From Methanobacterium veterum (lineage in GTDB: Archaea; Methanobacteriota; Methanobacteria; Methanobacteriales; Methanobacteriaceae): a stretch of 64,000 nucleotides of DNA. Location of the stretch: contig NZ_KN050693.1 in assembly GCF_000745485.1 (NCBI RefSeq), positions 473,995 to 537,994 on the forward strand. The letters are read 5' to 3'. Under the pieces are notes generated by a model. That model made no database searches. It saw only the letters and a program-made list of their open reading frames with translations, and was not told the origin of the DNA. Both the position numbers and the translations under genes were made by a program. Numbering within the stretch: the first letter of the stretch is position 1; every line of letters begins with the position of its first letter. This document shows positions 56,211-64,000 of this stretch, one piece after another.

Positions 56211-57116
56211 ATTACGAGGAAACTGTTATTTGCAGTCTTATTAGTGGCAAGTATGTCGCTGATTGGTATTGCTGGCGTAAGTGCAGCAAACATTGGGACT
56301 GCTACAACACAGACTGGTAATCACCATACTGTGCAAAAAGATATAAATTTACATGATAAATATATAAATACTCTAAAAAAACCGATCAAAACACAAAAAA
56401 AGGTCGTTAAAAAGTATAAAACGGTTAAAAAGACTGTTAACACTACAAACAATATTACACAATTTGTGAATAAAAATAAAACAGTGGCTTCATCCAGTAA
56501 AAATTCAGTGAAGGCAAAAAATAATACAGTAACAAAATCAGTTCCTAAGTATGCATATGGGGAGAAACCTAAGTACGCATATGGACATAAAAAGAAGGTA
56601 AGATATGCCCACAAATGGTACAGATACCATGGTAAATGGTACAGATACCACGGTAAAGTTCACAAATACAAAAAAACTCATAGAGCTCACAGATATCATA
56701 GATCAAGTGCAAACAGCTCAAGTATAAAAGCACTAGCTTATTCACTTACAAGAGGTACCAGTTCACAGTACCAGAAAGGAGCTAGAATATTTAATTGGGT
56801 ACGGAATAACTTGAGATATTCCTTTTATTATAATACTAAACTTGGTGCAGCTGGTGCATTAAAATACAGAAAAGGAAACTGTGCTGATACATCACACCTC
56901 GTGGTCGCTTTAGCAAGATCTGCAGGTTTACAGGCAAAATATGGTCACGGGAAAGTCAGATTCTCAAGTGGTAGGATCTATGGGCATGTATGGGCTATAA
57001 TAAAAGCCAATGGTAGATGGTACACTGCAGATGCATCAAGCAACAGAAACTCTTTCGGTGGAATGAGAGGAAAAGTAGTAAGATTCCAAGGTTATCACAA
57101 TAGTCTATCATTTTAA
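56211..57116 (+). CDS. Secreted transglutaminase-like (C71-type) protein with Tyr/His/Lys-rich repeats
   Basis: 301 aa if started at the ATT at 56211 (7 nt after GGAGG); a TTG at 56190 would put that site inside the gene. Signal peptide about 1-27 (KLLFAVLLVASMSLIGIAGV); a Lys/Thr-rich spacer; a tandem-repeat block of KYAYG and KWYRYHG units (about 118-165); then a transglutaminase-like domain with Cys224 (KGNCADTSH), His259 (YGHVWAI) and Asp274 (WYTADAS), collinear with the C-terminal domains of the flanking multidomain proteins. No pseudomurein-binding repeats; the basic/aromatic repeats may bind the wall instead. A hairpin terminator follows. Confidence 0.72.
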   Translation: MTRKLLFAVLLVASMSLIGIAGVSAANIGTATTQTGNHHTVQKDINLHDKYINTLKKPIKTQKKVVKKYKTVKKTVNTTNNITQFVNKNKTVASSSKNSVKAKNNTVTKSVPKYAYGEKPKYAYGHKKKVRYAHKWYRYHGKWYRYHGKVHKYKKTHRAHRYHRSSANSSSIKALAYSLTRGTSSQYQKGARIFNWVRNNLRYSFYYNTKLGAAGALKYRKGNCADTSHLVVALARSAGLQAKYGHGKVRFSSGRIYGHVWAIIKANGRWYTADASSNRNSFGGMRGKVVRFQGYHNSLSF

Positions 57117-57155
57117 GTACATGGCTATTTGAAAACCACCTTAAATACATTAAAA

Positions 57156-57190
57156 CTCAAACATTTGTGTTTGAGCTTTTTTTATTTTTA
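57156..57190 (+). terminator. Hairpin terminator after the small transglutaminase gene
   Basis: Arms CTCAAACA and TGTTTGAG around TTTG, then CTTTTTTTATTTTT. Confidence 0.75.
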
Positions 57191-58053
57191 TTTAGTTACC
57201 TTATTTTTATTAACGCTCATGCCAGAATGTTGTGCAAATAATATCGTTTCATTTTCATGTGATTGCTGATTAAGTAAATTGCATTTTTTTAAGATGAATC
57301 CCCTGTAATCAATTAAAATTACAATTTAACATAAGTAACTCATGCCAGATCCTGAACATGAGCGTAAATTAATTAACAGATTTTTAATATATTATAATAT
57401 GTTTACTAGTTTTATTGTCATTATATTCATATAAAATTGGTAAAAATTATGCTAAAGTTAATATGAAGTAAATAAAAACTTTTATTTTATTATTATATCT
57501 AAATATGGCAATTAATGTAAATTTTGCTTTTAATAGGATTGTAATATCATTGTTTGGTTAGTATTATCACTAAAATTATGTATTAATTAAATTAATATTC
57601 CTTTTCCTGTGTAATAATGGTTTAAGACACATGATTTCTGGTAATAGTAAATTAGATATACACATAATGTGCTGATTAATTAAATTTGTTTTTAAAAAAC
57701 ATTGCATGCTCAAAATGCCGGTTTACATAATTTAGTTATATATGCGTAATTAAAAAGCTTAATAATCCCTTAAAAATGGTAATAGAATTTTACGAATTTG
57801 TTTAAAATTATTTTTAACTTTAAATATACACTAATGAACTTTTAATTTATAAAAGTATAAACCTATCATGATTTCTTCTGATCTTCATTTTAAATAAGCT
57901 CTTAAAACGTTTTAAACTCTAAAAAGAGTGTTTTGAATGCCTTTTTTTCAATTTAAAATCCAAAGCTTTAAATATTATATTTCCCTATCTCCCTTTGTAA
58001 ATGAATAACCTCAATGGTTTATTTACAATTTGGAAACAATAGGAGGCGGTATT
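57191..58053. other. About 860-bp gap
   Basis: AT-rich, no ORFs of note. A TATA box CTTTAAATATTATATTT at about 57965-57981 gives a start near 58000 and a leader of about 50 nt, ending in AGGAGG (58041-58046). No hairpin arrays here. Confidence 0.4.
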
Positions 58054-60654
58054 ATCAAGCGACACTCGTTGCTTGTAATGTTAATTATCTGCATCATGGC
58101 TATCTCTACCATTGGTAGTTCATATGCCACAGTAGATAATCAGCAATCAGCGGAAACTAATGCAGATTCCGCTCTAAATAATAACACAACAGTTAATCAA
58201 AACCCAGTTGAAACTGTTAAAAATAACCAAACAGGGATCCAAAATAGGGTTCAAAATAATTCATCAACAGGAACTACAGGAAACAGTACAACAAAAACTC
58301 TACAGGCTCAAAATACTACAAATTCTACATCGAATATAAGTTCAAACAGCCAAAATTCAATAAATGCATTAACAAATACACAAAACGCAGTACAAACTGC
58401 AGAGACTAACAATCAAAATTCAGCAAATACATCTCTAACAAATTCAGCAAACAATACGACTATTCCACAACTAGCTGCAGCAGGAACCACTTACACCAAT
58501 GTTCATGGCATCTGGCTTAGAGCCGAAGATGCAGGAAACATTACTGTAAGTGAACTAAAAAAAGCAAATATTACAGATATATTCGTAAAAGCAAATTTAA
58601 TCTCAGCACCAACTTATTCCAGCGTGTTATCGAGTATTATAACAAAATTCAAGAATTCTGGAATAAGAGTTCATGCATGGATCACCTGTTTCCAGGATGC
58701 AAATGGCAAATGGATTAATCCAGCAAATACTACTCAGCAAACAACCTTGTTGAATGCAATTAAAAAGATCGTAACCAATTACAGCGTAGATGGTATCTTT
58801 CTGGATTACGTAAGGTATTCTGGAGTAGGAAGCAATACCGCAGGTACAAGTGGAACCAAAACAATAACATCATTCGTTCAAAAAGTCTATAACGCCGTTA
58901 AATCGATAAAACCTAAAGCAGCTGTTTCAGCAACAGTAATGCCTGAAGGAGCAACAAATGCAAACACTTATGGACAGAACTATACACAGCTTTCTAAATA
59001 TCTTGACTTCCTTGTTCCAATGATCTATAAAGGAAATTACGGTCAAAACACTACCTGGATTGGAACGACAACAAAATACATAGTTAATAATGCAGGTGGA
59101 AAGCCAGTGATTGTGGGACTTCAGTCTTATATTTCAGACTATGATACAACACCCTTAAGTGCTGGTGAATTGAATGCAGACATTAAATCAGCATTAAGTA
59201 ATGGGGCATCTGGATATGCACTTTACAGATATGGATTAATCAGTAAAGATTTCATAGCTCCTCCGAGCTTTAATACAAGTGATATTCAAAGTGCTGCAGC
59301 GAAAGTAAAAGCATATATTGAAACTAATCACAAACTGCCGAATTATGTAACAATTGGTACCACCCAGGTTACAATGCCTGCATTTTTGAAACTAATGGTT
59401 AAAGGGTTAATACAGATAAACAGTAAAATAACAACACCAATAATACTTAAAACAGTAAATAACCCTCAAAATTCCACAGGGTCTTTTACTAAAGGAAATA
59501 TAAACAAAACAAGTTACATGGATATTGCACAGAGAATCAATTCTTTCATAGATTCAAACGGTCTTGCACCAAACTATGCAACAACTGGCCTCGGAAAAGT
59601 TCAGTATGAACAGCTAGTGTACATGTTCTCTAAAATATTGAACTACTACAACACAAATAAGGCTTTACCAAGCTATGTTTCAATGGATCCTGGTGTTAAA
59701 GTTTCACCATCGTCGGGTAGTGATATCCAAACCACACAGGTATTTACATTAGACCAGATCAAAAGTGCGGCAACAAGCGTCAAATCTTATATAGAATCTA
59801 ATCATGATCTGCCAAATTATGTAACAATTGGTTCAGTACAGGTTAAAATGACAGATTTCTTACGTTTGTTACTTATAGGTACAATTGAGGTAAATGATGG
59901 ATCAAATGCACAGATATCACTTAAAACAGTAAGCGCAGCAGCAACACCAAGTGAAAGCATTAAAAGTGGAAACATAACTAAAGCCAATTATATGGATCTT
60001 GCAAATAGGGTCAAAGCATTCATAGATGCAAATGGAGCTTTACCAAACCATGCATCAACTACTCTTGGTGAAATTGGATATTCCTCCTTGATTTACATGT
60101 ATTCAAAGATACTTGCATATGACAGTACAAACAAGGCTTTACCAAATTATGTTTCGGTAAGTCCGTGGAGTATTGTTTCAACAGTGCCAATACCATCTGA
60201 GTTACAGCAGTATCTCAAGGAAACCAAGAATTGTCAGGTGACTAATTCACAGATTCAAGCACTGGCAAAATCAATAACAAGCGGTAAATCTTCTACCTAC
60301 GATAAGGCAGTAGCAATTTTCAACTGGGTAAGGGACAATATAGGTTATTCCTTCTATTATAACACCAAATATGGGGCGGTAGGTACATTGAATGCCAAAA
60401 CCGGAAATTGTGTGGATACCGCACACTTGTTAATAGCTCTTGAAAGGGCTGCAGGAATTCCTGCACGATATGAGCATGTTAAGGCTCAATTTACAAGTGG
60501 TACATGGTACGGACACGTCATCGCTCAGGTATGGGTGAACGGTAAATGGTACAATGCAGATGGAACCAGTTCCAAGAACACTTTCGGTGTTATCAATAAT
60601 TGGAATACTGCAACAGCAACATATTATGGCACATATGCTGAATTGCCTTTCTAG
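58054..60654 (+). CDS. Large secreted pseudomurein hydrolase: TIM barrel, four pseudomurein-binding repeats, transglutaminase-like domain
   Basis: 866 aa if started at the ATC at 58054, 7 nt after GGAGG; that start lines up with the ATG of its homologue at 53192 (AAG CGA follows in both). A TTG at 58030 adds eight residues but has no site. Signal peptide to about 35; Asn/Gln/Thr spacer to about 145; barrel about 150-400 (GIFLDYVRYSG, ATVMPEGATNA) without the aromatic insert; repeats at about 410-460, 480-550, 575-625, 645-715, a duplicated pair; C71-type domain with Cys786, His821 and Asp836. Predicted bifunctional autolysin. Confidence 0.8.
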   Translation: MKRHSLLVMLIICIMAISTIGSSYATVDNQQSAETNADSALNNNTTVNQNPVETVKNNQTGIQNRVQNNSSTGTTGNSTTKTLQAQNTTNSTSNISSNSQNSINALTNTQNAVQTAETNNQNSANTSLTNSANNTTIPQLAAAGTTYTNVHGIWLRAEDAGNITVSELKKANITDIFVKANLISAPTYSSVLSSIITKFKNSGIRVHAWITCFQDANGKWINPANTTQQTTLLNAIKKIVTNYSVDGIFLDYVRYSGVGSNTAGTSGTKTITSFVQKVYNAVKSIKPKAAVSATVMPEGATNANTYGQNYTQLSKYLDFLVPMIYKGNYGQNTTWIGTTTKYIVNNAGGKPVIVGLQSYISDYDTTPLSAGELNADIKSALSNGASGYALYRYGLISKDFIAPPSFNTSDIQSAAAKVKAYIETNHKLPNYVTIGTTQVTMPAFLKLMVKGLIQINSKITTPIILKTVNNPQNSTGSFTKGNINKTSYMDIAQRINSFIDSNGLAPNYATTGLGKVQYEQLVYMFSKILNYYNTNKALPSYVSMDPGVKVSPSSGSDIQTTQVFTLDQIKSAATSVKSYIESNHDLPNYVTIGSVQVKMTDFLRLLLIGTIEVNDGSNAQISLKTVSAAATPSESIKSGNITKANYMDLANRVKAFIDANGALPNHASTTLGEIGYSSLIYMYSKILAYDSTNKALPNYVSVSPWSIVSTVPIPSELQQYLKETKNCQVTNSQIQALAKSITSGKSSTYDKAVAIFNWVRDNIGYSFYYNTKYGAVGTLNAKTGNCVDTAHLLIALERAAGIPARYEHVKAQFTSGTWYGHVIAQVWVNGKWYNADGTSSKNTFGVINNWNTATATYYGTYAELPF

Positions 60655-60748
60655 GCAAAGCATATGTTTTACTTTTTTAAAATAAGTTTAATTTGACTGT
60701 TTAACATATTTAAACTTAAAAATAATTATTTAATTAATATTAATCGAT

Positions 60749-61207
60749 TTACGGTCCGTTTTTAAAAATTTTTTCGTCAAATTCCATTTCTTTGATCTTT
60801 TTAATTATTTTACATGAACTGTCGAGTGGAGATTTTTTATAGCTTGTAACTTTTACGACATCTACATCAATGTTCCTTTCTTTGAGCTGTTCTTTAAGTT
60901 TTCGAAGATCAAAATCCTGATCAGGACCTATAACAATTATATCTGGCTTTATTTCTTCAACAATTTTAAACATATCGCTAGTATGCCCTAAATAAGCTTC
61001 ATCAACAGGTTTTAACATTTTAACAACTTCTAACCTTTGATTTTCACCCACAACAGGCACTCTTTTCCTTGCCCTTACAGTAGAATCCCTTGCAATAACT
61101 ACTACGAGCTTTGCATCATCCCCTCCTAGTTTTTTTGCCTCTTCAAGATAATATCCATGTCCTGGATGAATTATATCGAACGTTCCTGTTGCCATCACTG
61201 TTTTCAT
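60749..61207 (-). CDS. ribL: Archaeal FAD synthase (FMN adenylyltransferase) RibL
   Basis: 152 aa, nucleotidyltransferase of the cytidylyltransferase-like fold: [22 protein letters not shown] (HxGH motif, about 8-29), [23 protein letters not shown] and VIGPDQDFD. The C-terminal [19 protein letters not shown] is typical of RibL, which transfers AMP from ATP to FMN. GGTGA precedes the ATG. Monocistronic, end to end with the wall gene. Confidence 0.92.
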   Translation of the reverse strand: MKTVMATGTFDIIHPGHGYYLEEAKKLGGDDAKLVVVIARDSTVRARKRVPVVGENQRLEVVKMLKPVDEAYLGHTSDMFKIVEEIKPDIIVIGPDQDFDLRKLKEQLKERNIDVDVVKVTSYKKSPLDSSCKIIKKIKEMEFDEKIFKNGP

Positions 61208-61411
61208 TTCTTCACCTTGTTTTGCTTTAAATAGATTATGATATGAATCAACATTAGAGGATTTTGATTTATTTATTTTTTGTTAATTGGGTTTATTTCC
61301 ATCATGTAATTTTAGTCTTTAAAATTAAATATGTAATATACTATTTTTTAGTGATAGTTATACAGCATGTTTCAATTTTATTTATTTTTAACTCCCAAAA
61401 ATCGAAGTTAG

Positions 61412-61716
61412 AGAAAAATGCAGTGCATTTTTCTATACTTGAGTAAATGAAATTTCCTCAGCCACAAAAAACCACAGGTTTTTTGTAGGCATGCAAAAAT
61501 TTTCTATTTTTGCAGTTGCGGAGCAAAGCTCCGCAAACATAAAAAATCGTTGATTTTTGACAGATTTGGAGGATATCAAAATTTTTTGAGGTTCTCAAAA
61601 ATTCATTCTGAATTTTCGGAACATTCGAAAGCTTTGCTTTTGATGCCCCGAACACAGCGTGTTTGCAGGTTGAAGGAAAACTTGTTTTCCTGAACCCAAA
61701 AAATTTGTTTTTTGGG
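61412..61716. repeat. Hairpin array 4, the longest (about 11-12 hairpins)
   Basis: Exact hairpins: 61412-61434 (10-bp arms, AGT), 61461-61490 (GCC/GGC clamp, one bulged A, ACA loop), 61492-61514 (9-bp arms), 61516-61536 (9-bp arms, AAA), 61542-61558 (7-bp, GTT), 61598-61616 (8-bp, TTC), 61622-61645 (CAT/ATG base past one bulged T, TTT loop), 61649-61665 (7-bp, AGC), 61674-61691 (8-bp), 61695-61716 (9-bp). A weaker one lies at 61440-61459 and a short one near 61577-61588. Upstream of the PEP-utilising enzyme gene, but a TATA box (61770) lies between, so it is likely not in its leader. Confidence 0.88.
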
Positions 61717-61817
61717 GTTTTTCAAAATCCTCATTAAATAAATAACGATTCCTATATTGGTTCCTAATTCTTTATATAATGTAAATATATTTGTGTAATA
61801 AAGATACATCTTTTAAT

Positions 61818-63056
61818 ATGAAACTATTGAAAGGAATAGGTACGAGTTCCTATGTTGGAGTTGGGAAAGTACGAAAAATTGAAACTGACCGTGATATTTT
61901 ACAGATCAAAGAAGGTGAAATTGTTGTGGTTTCAAAAGCTTCAAGAGACATGCTCCAACATCTCCAAAAGGCTGGTGGAGTTATAACAGATTATGGGGGA
62001 ATTACCAGTCACGTTGCAATTGTACTTAGGGAAATGAGGGTTCCATGTATAGTTGGAACTGGAAATGCAACGGAAATTCTTGAAAATGGGATGATAGTAA
62101 CTGTTGATGGTAAAACTGGAAACGTTTATGGGGGTTTTATGGAAATTGAAGGTGAAGAAGAACTTTTTGATATTTACAATCCTGCAACAAAAATTAAAGT
62201 TAATTTAAATGTCCCTGAGATTGCAGAAAGTGCTGCACTTTATTCAGATGGTGTCGGTTCTATAAGGATTGAGAATATGATGGTGCGGACACTAAAACAC
62301 CCTTATAAACTTTTGGAGGATGGGGAATTAGTAAATGTTATTGTCAGTGGAGTGAGAAAAATTGCAGATGCATTCTATCCAAAACCAGTATGGTTTAGAA
62401 CATTTGACATACCAACTGATGAATTGAAACGTTTAAGAGGGGGAGATGTAGAGCCTTATGAAACAAACCCTCTTTTAGGACTTAGGGGCATACAAAAAGA
62501 TTTAAATAGGATTGATGTGTTAATGGCTGAATTTCAGGCAATTAAATATCTTTTAGATGATGGTTATGATAATATAGGGCTTAAAATTCCATTTGTGAGA
62601 GATATTGGTGAGTATATTTTGTCAAAGAAAATTTTAAAAGACGCTGAATTAAGGCCGCATAAAGATATTGATGTGGGAGTCTCTGTTGAAACGCCATCTG
62701 TGGTTTTTACATTTGATGAGTTTTTAAAGGAAGGAATTGATTTTATGTCTTTAGGTATGAGTGATCTGGCTATGTGCTCACTGGCTGTTGATAGGAGAAG
62801 CGTTAGAGTTGCTAAACTTTTTAATATCATGCATCCTGCTGTTTTGAAAATGGTAGAAATGGTAATTGCAAAATGTAATGGGTATGGTATAGAAAGCAGT
62901 GTGTCTGGACATGCTGGGGGAGACCCTGAAATTGTTGAAAAACTCATTAAGTTTGGAATAAGCAGTATTTCTACAAATCCAGATCAGGTGCTTAAAATAC
63001 GAAAAACAGTCTATAATGTTGAAAATGAGATTATAAAGCGCGGATTTACTTCATAG
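61818..63056 (+). CDS. PEP-utilising enzyme without the ATP-binding domain
   Basis: 412 aa. N-terminal phosphohistidine swivelling domain (about 1-110) with the active His in DYGGITSHVAIVLRE and PCIVGTG, then a PEP/pyruvate TIM barrel (GVGSIRIENMM, RTFDIPTDELKR, NPLLGLRGIQKDL, SLGMSDLAMCSLAVDRRS). This is the C-terminal two-thirds of PpsA/PpdK or PtsI; the ATP-grasp part is absent, so it would need a partner to load phosphate onto His. No ribosome site before the ATG; a TATA box at about 61770-61778 leaves a leader of about 15-20 nt, near leaderless. Confidence 0.8.
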   Translation: MKLLKGIGTSSYVGVGKVRKIETDRDILQIKEGEIVVVSKASRDMLQHLQKAGGVITDYGGITSHVAIVLREMRVPCIVGTGNATEILENGMIVTVDGKTGNVYGGFMEIEGEEELFDIYNPATKIKVNLNVPEIAESAALYSDGVGSIRIENMMVRTLKHPYKLLEDGELVNVIVSGVRKIADAFYPKPVWFRTFDIPTDELKRLRGGDVEPYETNPLLGLRGIQKDLNRIDVLMAEFQAIKYLLDDGYDNIGLKIPFVRDIGEYILSKKILKDAELRPHKDIDVGVSVETPSVVFTFDEFLKEGIDFMSLGMSDLAMCSLAVDRRSVRVAKLFNIMHPAVLKMVEMVIAKCNGYGIESSVSGHAGGDPEIVEKLIKFGISSISTNPDQVLKIRKTVYNVENEIIKRGFTS

Positions 63057-63313
63057 AAATACTATTTAAATTCATTATTTGGTTAATGATATATTGCATC
63101 CATTTACATAAAAGTACTATTAATTTAATTGATAATTTTTGAACATATCATGCTTAGATTGATCAATATTTTAATTTGATACATGATATGGTCTGTGTTA
63201 TTATCTGTGCATATTTTACGCTATATATTCAAATAAAAAAATGGTTAATTATTTTGGTAATTCAAAGATTTTCGCATGCTGTGCATTTGAGAGCTGTTGA
63301 AATTTATAATTTT

Positions 63314-63371
63314 GATGCCCAAAAATTCCATTTCATGGAATTTTTGAGGCTGTTGAAAAATTTTCAATAAC
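63314..63371. repeat. Hairpin array 5 (short)
   Basis: An 11-bp arm hairpin (63319-63345, TTC loop) inside GATGCCC...TTTTTGAGGCTG, the usual junctions, followed by a TTGAAAA/TTTTCAA pair (63353-63368). Lies between the 3' ends of the PEP-utilising enzyme and hisA genes, in a 357-bp AT-rich gap with nothing else. Confidence 0.65.
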
Positions 63372-63413
63372 ACGATCTTCTATGAAAAATAAAATATCAA
63401 TGGCCCTTCAACT

Positions 63414-64000
63414 TCATGATTTTGATGCCAGTAGAGCTTCTTCAAAGTCAATTTTGCCTTTATACAATGCAGAACCTATTACTACACCATATGCATCTGT
63501 AAGGCTCAATTTTTTGATATCTTCTATTGAAGTAACTCCTCCTGAGTAAATAATAGGTATATTTACAGCATCTAATAATTCGATTAATGGTACAGTGTCA
63601 AATCCATTAAGAAGGCCTTCATAGTCCACATTAGTGAATAGAATACCTCCAGCTCCCTGTTTTTCAAATATTTTTGCAAATTCAGGTGCACTTTTTTCGG
63701 TTTTTTCTGTCCAGCCTTTTACCACAACTTTGGAATCTTTACTGTCTAGTGCAATTATTATTCTCTCACTACCAAATTCACCAGAAAGTTCTGCAACGTT
63801 TTCAGGATTTTCTATGGCCATAGTACCTAAAATGACCTTATCCACACCCATTTTAAGTAATTCTGCTGCATCTTCTTTTGTTCTTATACCGCCGCCAAGC
63901 TGAACTGGAATTGAGACTGTATTTATAATCTCTTTTATTACATCGATATTCTTTTCTTTATCTCCGAAGGCACCATCTAAATTAATAATGTGTAAAATAC
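63414..64000 (-). CDS. hisA: ProFAR isomerase HisA, C-terminal part (runs off window)
   Basis: Partial: 195 codons from the stop at 63414 to the window end; the N-terminus lies beyond. TIM-barrel isomerase of histidine synthesis (ProFAR to PRFAR). Seen: [35 protein letters not shown] (phosphate loop), [34 protein letters not shown] and [15 protein letters not shown]. Stop precedes array 5. Confidence 0.92.
   Translation of the reverse strand, partial: ILHIINLDGAFGDKEKNIDVIKEIINTVSIPVQLGGGIRTKEDAAELLKMGVDKVILGTMAIENPENVAELSGEFGSERIIIALDSKDSKVVVKGWTEKTEKSAPEFAKIFEKQGAGGILFTNVDYEGLLNGFDTVPLIELLDAVNIPIIYSGGVTSIEDIKKLSLTDAYGVVIGSALYKGKIDFEEALLASKS

Noticed and set aside
55463..58053. Possible hidden genes in the long gaps of the wall cluster
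   Set aside because: Both strands are full of stops; only TATA boxes and leaders can be supported.
58030..58053. TTG start giving METIGGGIIKR
   Set aside because: It would place the strong AGGAGG inside the gene, 11 nt past the start, with no other site upstream; kept only as an alternative to the ATC start.
61458..61809. Minus-strand ORFs over array 4 and at its edge
   Set aside because: Same reason: composition of the repeat and no start signals.

Overview
The window comes from an AT-rich, pseudomurein-walled methanogen of the Methanobacteriales, most like Methanobacterium. The markers are a methenyl-H4MPT cyclohydrolase, the methanogen pair DUF1890/DUF1894, an archaeal MetE and ThyA, a COG1900/ferredoxin homocysteine-forming pair, LonB, RibL, a MraY/Mur-ligase pair in an archaeal setting, and secreted proteins with pseudomurein-binding repeats. 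Ribosome binding sites are of the GGAGG or GGTGAT type, and promoters show TATA boxes. There is no rRNA operon, CRISPR array, insertion sequence or prophage. No composition, database or structure calculation was run; everything is read by eye.

Layout. 0-3 kb: cell-wall precursor genes (partial Mur ligase, MraY homologue, ATP-grasp protein). 3-6 kb: an AhpD-like protein, then NikR with a hydrogenase-maturation protease and a methyltransferase, with dyads in the promoters. 6.4-6.7 kb: three tRNA-Gly genes. 7-18 kb: CorA, a zinc-ribbon membrane protein, a cation exchanger, UspA, CobQ, an Sm-like protein, LonB, a DEAD-box helicase and an orphan P-loop ATPase. 18-27 kb: PRPP synthetase, HypA-HypB behind a duplicated, dyad-rich leader, a DUF354 protein, tRNA-Ala, tandem multi-membrane paralogues and DUF1890/DUF1894. 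27-34 kb: small redox, flavin and methyltransferase genes, then a TetR regulator followed by a triple operator and a methyltransferase pair plus alpha/beta hydrolase. 34-45 kb: one-carbon and sulfur metabolism (MetE, ThyA, Mch, COG1900 pair), TldD and AMMECR1. 45-51 kb: hemerythrin, a NOG1-like GTPase, two Hsp20s, a SIS isomerase and a ThiN-HIT fusion. 51.5-60.7 kb: four related secreted wall-active proteins. The end holds RibL, a PEP-utilising enzyme without its ATP-binding part, and a partial HisA.

Two things stand out. First, at least six intergenic sites carry arrays of short hairpins (arms 7-11 bp, mostly exactly 3-nt loops). Arrays share module order and junctions, and two modules keep a single-base bulge while stem sequence changes in a compensating way. 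Two arrays end in the ribosome binding site of the next gene. Second, the wall-active cluster joins a glycosidase-like TIM barrel, pseudomurein-binding repeats and a Cys-His-Asp endoisopeptidase-like domain in single secreted proteins, candidates for cutting both the glycan and the peptide of pseudomurein. Three of these four genes, and one zinc-ribbon gene elsewhere, seem to start at AUU or AUC behind a correctly spaced Shine-Dalgarno sequence.
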